Source of the DNA: Anaerosalibacter bizertensis
GTDB taxonomy: Bacteria > Bacillota > Clostridia > Tissierellales > Sporanaerobacteraceae
Direction of reading: 5' to 3'
Assembly (NCBI RefSeq): GCF_009696605.1
Contig: NZ_VULR01000010.1
Coordinates: forward strand, 29,026 to 93,025
DNA: 64,000 nt
This document shows, one piece after another, positions 17,311 to 27,181 of the stretch; the stretch's first letter is position 1, and each line of letters starts with the position of its first letter. The notes under the pieces are model-generated. The model did not search any database. It was given only the letters and a program-made list of their open reading frames with translations, and was not told the DNA's origin. The position numbers and the translations under genes are program-made.

Positions 17311-17796
17311 ATGGGAAAGACAAATAAAAAACTATTATTTTTGCTCATTTCAATGATGATTATATCTATAATTATTTCTGGGTGTAAAAAAGGTGATGTA
17401 GAAAAGGTAGAAGAAGAGATGGAAGAAGATATAGAACAAAAAGATGTAAGTGCAGATGTAGGAGCAAAAAAGACCAATGAACTGGTAGATAGGGGAGAAA
17501 AAATTGCTGATAACCTAGTAGAATTAATAGGAGTAGAAGGTGCAACAGCAATAATATATGACAATGAAGCTATAGTAGCTGTTGAGATAGCAGAAGAAGT
17601 AGAACTAGATGAAAATATGATTAATATGATAAAAAATACTGCCATAGAAAGCGATGGACAGATAAAAGAGGCTAAAGTAATTGCAGATAAAAAAACATTT
17701 GATATAATAGATGATATAGCTCAGGCTCTTATCAAAGGAGATAGTATCGATAAGTATAAAAAAGAGATAGATAATATAATGAAAAAAACAAAATAA
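17311..17796 (+). CDS. YhcN/YlaJ-family sporulation lipoprotein
   Basis: 161-residue predicted lipoprotein: signal helix to residue 24, lipobox IISGC with Cys25, then a charged linker and a domain from about residue 55 (GEKIADNLVELIGVEGATA) to the C terminus with the YhcN/YlaJ pattern, including AIVAVEIAEEVELDE and the ending IAQALIKGDSIDKYKKEI. Family members are spore-envelope or forespore lipoproteins. It has its own ribosome site (AAAGGAGG) and terminator, so it is probably not part of pst. No sigma-G promoter was confidently seen. Confidence 0.75.
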   Translation: MGKTNKKLLFLLISMMIISIIISGCKKGDVEKVEEEMEEDIEQKDVSADVGAKKTNELVDRGEKIADNLVELIGVEGATAIIYDNEAIVAVEIAEEVELDENMINMIKNTAIESDGQIKEAKVIADKKTFDIIDDIAQALIKGDSIDKYKKEIDNIMKKTK

Positions 17797-17811
17797 TTTA
17801 AAAATGTAGAT

Positions 17812-17840
17812 AAAACCTGGTCTTAAGACTAGGTTTTTTC
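17812..17840 (+). terminator. Intrinsic terminator after the YhcN-like gene
   Basis: Stem AAAACCTGGTCT / AGACTAGGTTTT with one wobble, then TTTT. Confidence 0.85.
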
Positions 17841-17918
17841 ATATAATAGTTATTAACTTATATTTTTTTATTTAAATATGGGTATTATAAAAACAAATAG
17901 ATTTAAGGAGGTAGAAAC

Positions 17919-19190
17919 GTGGCAACATTTAATGAAATATTAAACATAGGTAATGGAATAAATTTAAATTTAATAAAGACAGATAAGTTTAAATCTAATT
18001 TAATAAGTTTATACATGGAAATGCCTTTAAATAGAGACATGGTTACTAAAAATGCTCTAATTCCATTAGTTTTAAAAAGAGGTACTAACAAATACAATAC
18101 TACTTTAGAGGTTGAGAGAAGCCTTGAAGAGCTTTATGGAGGACAACTAAGCTTAAATATTAATAAAAAAGGTGAAAGACATGTTTTAAGATTTACAATA
18201 GAAAGTCCAAAAGGTATCTATGTAGACGATGAAGAGTATTTTTATGACGTAATTAGTTTTTTAAAAGAAATAGTATACAATCCCTATGTAGAGGACGGAG
18301 GTTTTAAGAAAGAATATGTAGATCAAGAGAAAGAAAACTTAAAGAGAATAATAGAAGGAAAGATAAATGATAAAAGATCCTATGCTATAACTAGATGTAT
18401 AGAAGAAATGTGTAAAAATGAAAAATACAGTATTTATGAATATGGTTATGTAGAAGATTTAGATTCTATTGATAATAAAAATCTATATGAGCATTATAAA
18501 TCTATATTAGAAAATAGCCCTATAGAGATATTTTATATTGGCAATTATGATAATAAGATGATAGACCATATAAAAAATACATTTAAAATGGATAGGGGAA
18601 ATATAATAAAAGTTCCTAGAGAAAAAATTACAGATGCAGTGCAGACAAAAAACATGGTTTATGAAGATATGCAAATAAACCAAGGGAAATTAGTAATAGG
18701 TTATAGAACTGGTATACCTTATGAAGATAATCTTTATAATGCACTATTAGTTTCTAGTGAAATATTAGGTGGAGGGCCAAATTCAAAATTATTTAGAACT
18801 GTTAGAGAAAAAGAAAGTCTTGCATATTATATAAATTCTAAAATTTACAAATATAAATCTATAATGCTCATAGATGCTGGTATTGATTTTGATAAATTTG
18901 AAAAAACATTGGAAATAACTAGAGAGCAAATAGATGAATTGAAAGAAGGGATTTTCAGTGATGAAGATATAGAAATTGCTAAAAAAGCTATAGTTACATC
19001 TTTAAAATCTGTAACAGATAGCAATTATCTAATATCTGAATTCTTTTTAAGTCAAGTATTGTCTAATGATAATAGGTCTGTTGCTGAAATGATAGAAGAT
19101 ATTTTAAATGTGAGCAGGGAAGAGATAATAGAAGCTTCTAATAAAATAAATGTAGATACTATTTATTTTTTAAAAAATGAAAATCTGTAG
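17919..19190 (+). CDS. M16-family peptidase-like protein, inactive type (YmfF-like)
   Basis: 423-residue M16 (insulinase/processing-peptidase) fold protein without the zinc motif HxxEH in its N-terminal half (the equivalent region reads NALIPLVLKRGT). The R/Y pair typical of the second half is recognisable near GPNSKLFRTVREKESLAYYI. It starts at GTG 17919 behind AAGGAGG. The next gene encodes the HxxEH-bearing partner, as with ymfF-ymfH in Bacillus, so the two probably form a heterodimer in which only the partner binds zinc. Confidence 0.85.
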   Translation: MATFNEILNIGNGINLNLIKTDKFKSNLISLYMEMPLNRDMVTKNALIPLVLKRGTNKYNTTLEVERSLEELYGGQLSLNINKKGERHVLRFTIESPKGIYVDDEEYFYDVISFLKEIVYNPYVEDGGFKKEYVDQEKENLKRIIEGKINDKRSYAITRCIEEMCKNEKYSIYEYGYVEDLDSIDNKNLYEHYKSILENSPIEIFYIGNYDNKMIDHIKNTFKMDRGNIIKVPREKITDAVQTKNMVYEDMQINQGKLVIGYRTGIPYEDNLYNALLVSSEILGGGPNSKLFRTVREKESLAYYINSKIYKYKSIMLIDAGIDFDKFEKTLEITREQIDELKEGIFSDEDIEIAKKAIVTSLKSVTDSNYLISEFFLSQVLSNDNRSVAEMIEDILNVSREEIIEASNKINVDTIYFLKNENL

Positions 19191-19209
19191 TTCAGGAGGG
19201 TGGATTACT

Positions 19210-20499
19210 TTGGACAAAAATATATTTAAAAACAATAAGATAAATGAAGAATTATTTTTTTATGAATCTGAAAGTGGACTTAAAATTTATTTAATGCCTA
19301 AAAGTGGTTATATGAAAAAATATGCAGTATTTGCAACTCGATATGGCTCTAATGACAATAAATTTATTCCTATAGGAGAGAAAGAGGCAATAGAAGTCCC
19401 AGAGGGGATTGCTCATTTCTTAGAACATAAATTATTTGAAGAACCAGATGAAAATATATTTGATAAGTTTTCAGAATCTGGTGCTAGTGTAAATGCATAT
19501 ACTAATTTTGATCAAACAGCCTATCTTTTTTCTTGTACTGATAATTTTTATGAAAATCTAGAACTTTTAATTAAATTTGTTCAAAATCCCTATTTTACTG
19601 ATGAAAATGTAGAGAAGGAAAAAGGGATAATAGCTCAAGAAATAAAAATGTACCAGGACAATCCAGGATGGAAAGTATTTTTCAATTGTTTAACAGGAAT
19701 GTATCATAATCATCCTGTTAAAACAGATATAGCAGGTACTGTAGAGAGTATTCAAAAAATTGATAAGGAAACTCTATATACTTGTTACAATACTTTCTAT
19801 CACCCTAAGAATATGGTGTTATTTTTAGTAGGAGATATTTCCTTTGATGAGGTCATAAAAGTAGTAAATAATTCTGAGAAAAAAAATATAAAACCTGGGG
19901 TAGATAGTATAATTCGTATATATCCTGAAGAACCAAAAGAGATCAAAGAAAAGTATATTGAGGAAAAGTTAGTTACTTCAATTCCTATATTTACTATAGG
20001 TTTTAAAGATGATGAATTGGGACTGGAAGGCAAGGAATTGGTTAAAAGAGAAATAGTTACAAATATATTATTAGAAATGTTATTTGGGAAAAGTTCTGAA
20101 TTTTATCAAGAACTCTATAGTGAAGGTCTTATAGATGCTAGTTTTGGTGGACAGTATGTAGGGCATAAAAACTACGGGCATTCTATTGTAGTAGGCCAAT
20201 CTTATAAGCCAGAAGTTGTACTTGAAAGAATAAATACTTATTTAGAAGAAATAAGGAATGAAGGGTTAAATGAAGAAGATTTTGAAAGGATTAAAAAGAA
20301 GGACATTGGGTCCAATATTATGGGATTCAATTCAGTAGAGTTTATTGCTAATAATTTTATAAATTATTTATTTCTAGATTTTTCATTTCTAGATTATTTA
20401 GATGTATACAAATCTATTTCTTTTGAAGATGCATTAAATAGATTTAATAAGCATTATAGAAAAGATAACTATACTTTATCTGTAATTAATCCAGTTTAA
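19210..20499 (+). CDS. M16-family zinc peptidase (YmfH-like)
   Basis: 429-residue zinc peptidase with the inverted motif HFLEH (His69, Glu72, His73) and downstream glutamate in EKGIIAQEI. The C-terminal half has the family's second domain. The start is taken as TTG 19210, 10 bases after AGGAGG; an in-frame ATG at 19177 lies inside the preceding gene and lacks a ribosome site. It pairs with the upstream non-catalytic paralogue. The physiological substrate is not established. Confidence 0.87.
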   Translation: MDKNIFKNNKINEELFFYESESGLKIYLMPKSGYMKKYAVFATRYGSNDNKFIPIGEKEAIEVPEGIAHFLEHKLFEEPDENIFDKFSESGASVNAYTNFDQTAYLFSCTDNFYENLELLIKFVQNPYFTDENVEKEKGIIAQEIKMYQDNPGWKVFFNCLTGMYHNHPVKTDIAGTVESIQKIDKETLYTCYNTFYHPKNMVLFLVGDISFDEVIKVVNNSEKKNIKPGVDSIIRIYPEEPKEIKEKYIEEKLVTSIPIFTIGFKDDELGLEGKELVKREIVTNILLEMLFGKSSEFYQELYSEGLIDASFGGQYVGHKNYGHSIVVGQSYKPEVVLERINTYLEEIRNEGLNEEDFERIKKKDIGSNIMGFNSVEFIANNFINYLFLDFSFLDYLDVYKSISFEDALNRFNKHYRKDNYTLSVINPV

Positions 20500-20565
20500 A
20501 TACTTTTAAATATCCCTATTTTATGTTATATTTAAAAGATATACAAATAGAAAGGGGGAGAAAAT

Positions 20566-21303
20566 ATGGACCCTGTAGCCTTTGAACTCTTCGGAATAGA
20601 GGTAATGTGGTATGGAATACTTATTTCTTCTGGCATTATAATAGGTGCAATACTTGCATTTAGAGAAGCACGAAGAATAAATTTTGATGAGGAGACATTA
20701 ATAGACTTGCTACTATATGCTATTCCTCTTTCCATAGTAGGAGCAAGAATTTATTATGTAGCTTTTAGTTGGGATTATTATAGTGAAAATTTAAAAGAGA
20801 TATTTCATATAAGAGGTGGAGGATTAGCTATACATGGAGCTATAGCTGCTGCAGTGATAGTGGCAGTTATATTTTGTAAAAGAAGAAAGGTTAATTTTTG
20901 GAAGGTTGTAGATATATGTGCACCAAGCATTATCTTAGGTCAAGCCATTGGTAGATGGGGAAATTATATAAACCAAGAAGCTCATGGAGGTCCTACAGAT
21001 TTACCATGGGGTATTATAGTTGATGGTGTAAAAGTTCATCCTACATTTTTATATGAATCTTTGTGGAACTTTGCAGTTTTTTTCTATTTAATCTGGTATA
21101 GAAAAAACAAGCAAAAGGTAACGGGAGAGACATTTTTGTTATATTTAATACTTTATTCAGTTGGAAGATTTTTTATTGAAGGACTTAGAACTGATAGCTT
21201 AATGTTAGGTCCAATTAGAGTAGCTCAACTTGTAAGTATGGCACTAATAGGAATTTCAATAGTCATTTTTTCCTATAGGAGGAAAAAGATAAATAGGATT
21301 TAA
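20566..21303 (+). CDS. lgt: Prolipoprotein diacylglyceryl transferase
   Basis: 245-residue integral membrane enzyme that moves diacylglycerol from phosphatidylglycerol to the lipobox cysteine of prolipoproteins such as PstS here. The signatures RGGGLAIHGA and GRWGNYINQEAHGGPT are present, with seven hydrophobic helices. The ribosome site is AAAGGGGGAG. It is 66 bp after the peptidase gene and is closed by a terminator. Confidence 0.95.
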   Translation: MDPVAFELFGIEVMWYGILISSGIIIGAILAFREARRINFDEETLIDLLLYAIPLSIVGARIYYVAFSWDYYSENLKEIFHIRGGGLAIHGAIAAAVIVAVIFCKRRKVNFWKVVDICAPSIILGQAIGRWGNYINQEAHGGPTDLPWGIIVDGVKVHPTFLYESLWNFAVFFYLIWYRKNKQKVTGETFLLYLILYSVGRFFIEGLRTDSLMLGPIRVAQLVSMALIGISIVIFSYRRKKINRI

Positions 21304-21304
21304 A

Positions 21305-21335
21305 GGAGCAGAAAGTATGCTGCTTCTTTTTTAAT
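21305..21335 (+). terminator. Probable terminator of lgt
   Basis: Short stem GAGCAG / CTGCTT followed by a long T run (CTTCTTTTTT). The stem is modest, so confidence is moderate. Confidence 0.55.
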
Positions 21336-21385
21336 GTCTAAAAACATGTAAAATTGTAGTTATTACCCAGTTTTTGCGTTGCTTT

Positions 21386-21481
21386 TATAATAGAACTAAA
21401 ATAGTAACAGTAAACTATTTAGGTTTAGATAAAAATAGTCTGAAAGTCCTAATAAATATTTGGACTTTTTTTATTTTTTTT
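21386..21481 (+). other. Possible short leader RNA upstream of mraZ
   Basis: TATAAT at 21386-21391 could start a transcript near 21398. Two hairpins follow: AAATAGT/ACTATTT (21399-21420) and AAAGTCC/GGACTTT (21443-21468), the second with a long T run, i.e. a terminator. No good -35 element was seen. It may be an attenuated leader, an untranslated small RNA, or just a second lgt terminator. Confidence 0.35.
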
Positions 21482-21517
21482 GAAGGATTTCACGAATACT
21501 TATAGAAATAATAGAGT

Positions 21518-21557
21518 GTGGAGTAAAGTGGTGAGAAGTGGGAGGTAGTGTAAACAC
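21518..21557 (+). promoter_or_regulatory. MraZ operator: four 10-bp repeats
   Basis: Four consecutive units begin with GTG at 21518, 21528, 21538 and 21548: GTGGAGTAAA, GTGGTGAGAA, GTGGGAGGTA, GTGTAAACAC. The exact 10-bp period and GTGG core match the known MraZ-binding repeats, placed just before mraZ for autoregulation of the dcw cluster. Confidence 0.8.
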
Positions 21558-21575
21558 TTTTTTGGGGTGAATAAA

Positions 21576-22007
21576 ATGTTTATTGGAGAATATCAACACA
21601 ATGTAGACAATAAAGGAAGACTTATTGTTCCATCCAAACTTAGAGAAGGTCTAGGAGAGAACTTCATTATGACTAAAGGATTGGATAACTGTCTATTTGT
21701 GTATCCAAAATCTGAATGGCATATATTAGAAGAAAAATTGAAATCACTACCTTTAACTAGTAGAGATGCCAGAGCTTTTGTAAGATTTTTCTTTTCAGGT
21801 GCCACTGAATGTGAATTAGATAAGCAAGGAAGGATTCTTATTCCAGCAAATTTAAGAAATCATTCAAAATTGGAGAGAGAAGCGGTGATAATAGGAGTTG
21901 GGATAAGGGTTGAAATTTGGAGTAAGGAAGAATGGGATATATACAATGAGGATGACAGCCTAAGTTATGAAAATATTGCAGAAAAGATGGCTGAATTAGG
22001 AATATAA
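21576..22007 (+). CDS. mraZ: Transcriptional regulator MraZ
   Basis: 143-residue protein with two AbrB-like swapped-hairpin domains ([19 protein letters not shown] at the start; [15 protein letters not shown] in the second half). By family knowledge a ring-shaped oligomer binds repeats before its own gene and adjusts dcw transcription. An in-frame GTG lies at 21567, but ATG 21576 with GGGGTG just upstream gives the canonical N terminus and length. First gene of the dcw cluster. Confidence 0.95.
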   Translation: MFIGEYQHNVDNKGRLIVPSKLREGLGENFIMTKGLDNCLFVYPKSEWHILEEKLKSLPLTSRDARAFVRFFFSGATECELDKQGRILIPANLRNHSKLEREAVIIGVGIRVEIWSKEEWDIYNEDDSLSYENIAEKMAELGI

Positions 22008-22032
22008 GAAAATAAAAATGGGAGCTGATATA

Positions 22033-22965
22033 TTGAAATTTAAACATGTTCCTGTAATGCTTAATGAAGTATTAGAGGGACTTAATATAAAAGAAGATGG
22101 AATATATGTAGATGGCACTTTAGGAGGAGCAGGCCATTCAACTGAAATTGTAAAAAGACTTAGCACTGGAAAGTTAATAGGGATAGATCAAGATGAAAAT
22201 GCAATTAAAAAGTCTAAGGAGGTTTTAGCTGATTATAGTGATAGAACTATTATTGTAAAGGAGAATTTTAAGAACATAAAAAATGTATTAAATACACTTG
22301 GGATAAATAAAGTTGATGGAATACTTTTAGATTTAGGTGTTTCTTCACACCAATTAGATGAGGAAGAAAGAGGATTTTCTTATAACAAAGATGCTCCTTT
22401 GGATATGAGAATGGATAGAGGCAATGCTTTTTCAGCTTGGGATGTAGTTAACAAATACAGTGAAAAAGAATTGGAAAAAATCATTTGGGATTTTGGAGAA
22501 GAAAAATGGGCAAAAAGAATAGCTAAATTTATAGTAGAAGAACGCAGGGAAGCCCCAATAGATACTACATTTGAATTAGTATCTGTAATAAAAAAAGCTA
22601 TACCAAAGAAGGTTAGAAGTCAAGGCGGGCATCCTGCAAGGAAGACTTTTCAAGCTATTCGTATAGAGGTGAATCAAGAGTTAGATATATTGAAAAACAG
22701 TATCTTGAATGCAAATGAAGTCTTAAATGAAAGTGGAAGGTTATGTATTATTACTTTTCATTCGTTAGAAGACAGGATAGTTAAAGATACTTTCAAGTAT
22801 TTAAATAAAGACTGTATTTGTCCACCAGAGTTTCCGGTATGTACTTGCAATAAGAAAAGGGAACTTAAGATTTTAACAAGGAAACCAATTATACCTAGTG
22901 AAGAAGAAATAGAAACTAATCCAAGATCCAGAAGTGCTAAACTTCGAATAGGAGAGAAAGTTTAG
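22033..22965 (+). CDS. rsmH: 16S rRNA (cytosine(1402)-N(4))-methyltransferase
   Basis: 310-residue SAM-dependent methyltransferase for C1402 of 16S rRNA. The SAM site is [10 protein letters not shown] and the family segments [19 protein letters not shown] and [15 protein letters not shown] are intact. TTG 22033 is preferred as start: GGGAG lies 8 bases before it and the resulting N terminus (FKHVPVML) matches the family. ATG 22018 in frame has no ribosome site. 25 bp after mraZ. Confidence 0.95.
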   Translation: MKFKHVPVMLNEVLEGLNIKEDGIYVDGTLGGAGHSTEIVKRLSTGKLIGIDQDENAIKKSKEVLADYSDRTIIVKENFKNIKNVLNTLGINKVDGILLDLGVSSHQLDEEERGFSYNKDAPLDMRMDRGNAFSAWDVVNKYSEKELEKIIWDFGEEKWAKRIAKFIVEERREAPIDTTFELVSVIKKAIPKKVRSQGGHPARKTFQAIRIEVNQELDILKNSILNANEVLNESGRLCIITFHSLEDRIVKDTFKYLNKDCICPPEFPVCTCNKKRELKILTRKPIIPSEEEIETNPRSRSAKLRIGEKV

Positions 22966-22995
22966 TGTTCTAATTTTAGGGAGGTGTGAATAAAT

Positions 22996-23454
22996 TTGTT
23001 AGTAGCTAAACGGGAAGAAAACCATTATTATGAAGAAAGAAACAAAAAAAGGAAGAAAATAAAGAAAAACAGTAAAAATAAATCTAATGAGAAATTGAAA
23101 TTTTTAATGGGTGCAACTATAATATTACTAGCTTGTTTATTTGTTTTATTAAGATACACTCATATCACCCAAATGAGGCTGGAAAATTCAAAGTTGGAAA
23201 GCCAAAAAGTTGAATTGAAAAAAGAGAAACAAGATTTAATGGCTGAACTCGATAGGGTTAAAAGTGATGCTAAAATAGAAGAAGATGCAAAGGTAAAACT
23301 TGGTATGGACTATCCTTCGGAGGAACAAATAGTCTATATATCTATTGATGATAAAGCTAATGATGAAGATAAATTATTAGGAGAATCAAAATCAAAAGAA
23401 GATTTTTTTATAGTTGGTTATTTTAAAAATGTGATGAATATGATATTAAAATAA
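22996..23454 (+). CDS. ftsL: Cell division protein FtsL
   Basis: 152-residue bitopic protein: basic cytoplasmic tail of about 38 residues rich in Lys/Arg, one membrane helix (about 35-53), then a leucine-zipper-like coiled coil (MRLENSKLESQKVELKKEKQ) ending with KLGMDYPSEEQIVYI, the septum-initiator pattern. Sequence conservation in this family is low; the call rests on topology and on the invariant place between rsmH and the PBP gene. TTG start at 22996 behind GGGAGGTG. Confidence 0.85.
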   Translation: MLVAKREENHYYEERNKKRKKIKKNSKNKSNEKLKFLMGATIILLACLFVLLRYTHITQMRLENSKLESQKVELKKEKQDLMAELDRVKSDAKIEEDAKVKLGMDYPSEEQIVYISIDDKANDEDKLLGESKSKEDFFIVGYFKNVMNMILK

Positions 23455-23474
23455 TATTATGGAGGGTTGGGCTA

Positions 23475-25649
23475 ATGCCAGCACCTAGCAACAAAACAAA
23501 AAAACGATTAGTATTTATATTTTTTTCTGTATCATTTATTGTCTTTTTACTAATATTAAGATTAGGGTACTTACAAATTGTAAAAGGTGAGGAACTAAAA
23601 AAAGGTGCTCTTGAGCAATGGACTAAAGGTATCGAGATAAAGCCTAAAAGAGGAGTAATATACGATAGGAATGGAAAAAAATTGGCTATGAGTGTAAGTT
23701 CTTACACTGTATGGAGTAGTCCGGCTGATATTGATAAACCTAAAGAAACTGCTAAGATAGTAGCAGAGATATTAAAAATGGATGAAAAGGAAGTCTATGA
23801 AAAAATAACTAAGAACCAAAGAGTAGAAAAACTTAAACAGTGGATAACTAAGGAAGAAGCTGTAGAACTTAGGAAGGCAAATTTACCAGGGATTGAAATT
23901 ATTGATGATAATAAAAGACATTATCCTTATGGCAGTTTTGCAAGCCATATAATAGGTTTTACAGATATTGATAATAACGGATTATATGGTATTGAAAAAG
24001 TTTATGATAAATATCTTAATGGAAGACCAGGTAAATGGATAAAAACTACAGATGCGAAAGGTAGACAACTTCCTTATGGAAGTGAGAAACTATATGAAGC
24101 GGAGGATGGTCTTAGTGTTGTATTGACTATGGATGAAACTATACAGCATTTCGCAGAAAAAGCAGCTTTAGAAGCCCTTATAAAAAACAATGCAAAAAAT
24201 GTATCAGTTATAGTTATGGAGCCTAAGACAGGGGATATCCTAGCTATGGCTACTAAACCAGATTACGATCCAAATAACCCAAGAGAGCCAGTTGATGAAG
24301 GAATAAAAAACCAGTGGAAGGATTTATCACAAGAGGAATTACAAAAAAGATGGTATGATATGTGGAGAAATTTCACTATAAATGATGCTTATGAGCCAGG
24401 CTCTACTTTCAAGATAATAACATCTGCTGCTGGTTTAGAGGAAAATGTAACAACTCCAGATACAAACTTTTATTGTGGAGGCCATATAAAAGGGATTCCA
24501 GGTGCTAATATAAAATGTTGGAGATGGTATAATCCTCATGGAAGTCAAACTTTTACAGAGGGGGTTCAAAATTCTTGTAATGCTGTTTTTGTAGATGTAG
24601 GTAGGAGATTAGGAAATGAGAAAATGCTTAAATATATAAAAGCCTTTGGATTTGGAGAAAATACAGGAATAGATTTAACTGGTGAACAAGCGGGTATCAT
24701 TCCTTCAGATCCAAAAAATATAAAAGAAGCAAATCTTGCAACAATGTCTTATGGCCATGGGATAGCAGTTACTCCAATTCAACTTGTGACGGCTGTTTCG
24801 GCTATAGGTAACGGTGGAGAATTAATGAAACCTAGGATAGTTAAAGAACTAATAGATGAAGAAGGAAAAGTTGTTCAAAGTTTCAAGCCTGAAGCTAAAA
24901 GAAAGGTTATATCTGAGGAAACTTCAAAAACTTTATTGGAAATACTAGAGTCGGTAGTGTCGGAAGGTACAGGTAAAAAAGCTTATGTTCCTGGGTACAA
25001 GATAGGTGGAAAGACTGGAACAGCTCAAAAAGTAATAGACGGAAGATATGCACCAGGAAAATATATTGCTTCTTTTGTAGCAGTAGCACCAGCAAATGAT
25101 CCTAAAATTGCTGTGTTAGTAGTGGTAGATGAACCAAGTGGTGGTAGTTATTATGGTGGAACTACTGCAGCGCCAGTAGCAAGTGAAGTAATTGAAGAGA
25201 CTTTAAAGTATTTAGATATAAAACCTCAATACACAGAGAAGGAAAAAGAAGAATTTGTTAAAAAAGTTACAGTTCCAGATGTAAGAAACAAAAATATAGT
25301 AGCTGCAGGCAAAACTTTAACAAAGCTTGGTTTTAAATATAATACAGAGTTACCAAATATAAATGAAGATACTATAGTTATAGATCAATTTCCATTACCA
25401 GGCACTAAAGTTAATGAAGGTTCAATAATAGATTTATATTTTAATGAAAAAAGGAAAGAATCAAATGTAAATATAATGCCAGATTTAACTGGCAAAAAAA
25501 GAGAAGAGGCAGTTAAAATATTAGATGATTTGAAATTAAAATATAATTTCAATGGAAATGGTATAGTTGTAAATCAGAAGCCTAAAGCAGGCTCGGAAAT
25601 AGATGAAAATATAACTGTTGAAGTTGAATTTTCAGATATTAAGGAGTAA
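23475..25649 (+). CDS. Class B penicillin-binding protein with two PASTA domains (FtsI/SpoVD-like)
   Basis: 724-residue transpeptidase. An N-terminal membrane anchor (about 12-32) precedes the dimerisation domain and the catalytic domain with SxxK at 310-313 (STFK), SCN in QNSCNAVF, and KTGTAQ. Two PASTA repeats follow, beginning VPDVRNKN (about residue 598) and MPDLTGKK (about 665). It cross-links septal peptidoglycan with FtsW. Bacillus has two such genes here (pbpB and spoVD); only one is present, so it may serve both division and spore cortex, or a paralogue lies elsewhere. Confidence 0.92.
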   Translation: MPAPSNKTKKRLVFIFFSVSFIVFLLILRLGYLQIVKGEELKKGALEQWTKGIEIKPKRGVIYDRNGKKLAMSVSSYTVWSSPADIDKPKETAKIVAEILKMDEKEVYEKITKNQRVEKLKQWITKEEAVELRKANLPGIEIIDDNKRHYPYGSFASHIIGFTDIDNNGLYGIEKVYDKYLNGRPGKWIKTTDAKGRQLPYGSEKLYEAEDGLSVVLTMDETIQHFAEKAALEALIKNNAKNVSVIVMEPKTGDILAMATKPDYDPNNPREPVDEGIKNQWKDLSQEELQKRWYDMWRNFTINDAYEPGSTFKIITSAAGLEENVTTPDTNFYCGGHIKGIPGANIKCWRWYNPHGSQTFTEGVQNSCNAVFVDVGRRLGNEKMLKYIKAFGFGENTGIDLTGEQAGIIPSDPKNIKEANLATMSYGHGIAVTPIQLVTAVSAIGNGGELMKPRIVKELIDEEGKVVQSFKPEAKRKVISEETSKTLLEILESVVSEGTGKKAYVPGYKIGGKTGTAQKVIDGRYAPGKYIASFVAVAPANDPKIAVLVVVDEPSGGSYYGGTTAAPVASEVIEETLKYLDIKPQYTEKEKEEFVKKVTVPDVRNKNIVAAGKTLTKLGFKYNTELPNINEDTIVIDQFPLPGTKVNEGSIIDLYFNEKRKESNVNIMPDLTGKKREEAVKILDDLKLKYNFNGNGIVVNQKPKAGSEIDENITVEVEFSDIKE

Positions 25650-25655
25650 TATATT

Positions 25656-25695
25656 AAAGGGCGACTTAAGGTTGCCTTTTAATTAATTTTTACAT
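25656..25695 (+). terminator. Hairpin between the PBP gene and murE
   Basis: Ten-pair stem AAAGGGCGAC / GTTGCCTTTT with two wobbles and a TTAAG loop, followed by the broken T tract AATTAATTTTT. It may be a partial terminator inside the dcw operon. Confidence 0.5.
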
Positions 25696-25714
25696 GTAAG
25701 GTGGAGATTAAAAC

Positions 25715-27181
25715 ATGAAGATAAAAAATATAATCAAAGGATTGGAAGTAGAAAAAATTTATGGAAGTCTAGAAAAGGATATAAAAGGAATTAGCTATGA
25801 TTCAAGAAAAGTAGGTTCTAACTATGTGTTTGTAGCTATAGAAGGGTTTGAATCTGATGGACACAAATATATAGATCAAGCAATTGAAAAAGGAGCTACT
25901 GCATTAGTAGTTACTAAAGATATAAAAGTAGATGAAGAAAATATTACTGTAATAAAAGTTAAAGATACTAGGGATAGTTTAGCTAGGATTAGCTCTAATT
26001 TTTATGGAAATCCTTCTGAAAAAATGAAACTTATAGGAGTTACAGGGACCAATGGAAAAACATCTATAACTTACTTAGTTAAAAGCATATTGGAAAAAGC
26101 CAATATGAAAATTGGAATAATAGGTACTATGGGGAGTGTAATAGGCGATGAATTATTTAATACATCAAATACTACTCCTGAATCATTGCTGATACAAGAA
26201 TATCTTTATCATATGATAGAAGAAGAGACAAAAGCTTGTGTTATGGAAGTTTCTTCTCACTCACTAGATTTAAAAAGGGTAGAATATTGTAATTTTGATA
26301 TAGGAATATTTACAAATTTAAGTAGAGATCATTTAGATTATCATAATACTATAGAAAACTATTTTAATGCTAAGTTAAAATTGTTTTATATGACAAATAA
26401 GTGTAATATTATTAATATAGATGATATTTATGGAAGAAGAATAGTAGAAGAAACTAAGGATTTAGATATCTCTACTATTACTTATGGAATAGTAGAAAAA
26501 GCTACTATTTATGCTACAGATATAGAATACCATTTGAATGGTGTAGATTTTAAATTGAATACGCCTAAAGGTTCGATAGATATATTATTTAATATACCTG
26601 GAGAATTCAGCGTTTATAATGCACTAGCAGCTGCTAGCTGTGCTTATTATTATGGAATAGGGTTAAATACCATAAAGGAAGGCTTACAGTCTGTAAAGGG
26701 TATTAAAGGAAGATTTGAAATAGTTCCTACTAATAGGGATTTTTCAGTTATTATAGATTTTGCTCATACTCCAGATGGACTCGAAAAAGTTTTGACTACA
26801 ATTAGACAGTTTTCAGAAGGTAGAGTAGTAGCTGTTTTTGGAGCAGGTGGAAATAGGGATAGAACAAAGAGACCTATTATGGGTGAAACAGTAGGCAAAT
26901 ATGCAGATTTTTTAATTGTAACTTCTGATAATCCTAGACATGAAGAGCCAGGAAGAATAGTAGATGATGTAATAGAAGGGGTTAAAAAGGTAAATGAAAA
27001 TTATATAAAAATTGTAGATAGAAAAGAAGCCATAGAATATGCAATTAAAAATGCAAGATCTAAAGATATAATTTTACTTGCAGGGAAGGGCCATGAAACA
27101 TACACTATTATTGGAGATGAAGTTCTTCCATTTGACGAAAGACAAATTGTATTGGATATTTTGAAAAAAATGGAAAAATAA
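25715..27181 (+). CDS. murE: UDP-MurNAc-L-Ala-D-Glu--meso-2,6-diaminopimelate ligase
   Basis: 488-residue Mur ligase adding the third amino acid of the stem peptide. The ATP loop GVTGTNGKTS is at 108-117, EVSSHSLDLKRV follows, and DNPR at 405-408 is the known marker for meso-diaminopimelate (rather than lysine) as substrate. The ribosome site is AAGGTGGAG. The next gene is mraY; the murF gene usually found between them is missing. Confidence 0.95.
   Translation: MKIKNIIKGLEVEKIYGSLEKDIKGISYDSRKVGSNYVFVAIEGFESDGHKYIDQAIEKGATALVVTKDIKVDEENITVIKVKDTRDSLARISSNFYGNPSEKMKLIGVTGTNGKTSITYLVKSILEKANMKIGIIGTMGSVIGDELFNTSNTTPESLLIQEYLYHMIEEETKACVMEVSSHSLDLKRVEYCNFDIGIFTNLSRDHLDYHNTIENYFNAKLKLFYMTNKCNIINIDDIYGRRIVEETKDLDISTITYGIVEKATIYATDIEYHLNGVDFKLNTPKGSIDILFNIPGEFSVYNALAAASCAYYYGIGLNTIKEGLQSVKGIKGRFEIVPTNRDFSVIIDFAHTPDGLEKVLTTIRQFSEGRVVAVFGAGGNRDRTKRPIMGETVGKYADFLIVTSDNPRHEEPGRIVDDVIEGVKKVNENYIKIVDRKEAIEYAIKNARSKDIILLAGKGHETYTIIGDEVLPFDERQIVLDILKKMEK

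Noticed and set aside
20504..20537. Inverted repeat TTTTAAATAT / ATATTTAAAA before lgt
   Set aside because: Made only of A and T in a very AT-rich gap, with no T run or known motif; chance is likely.
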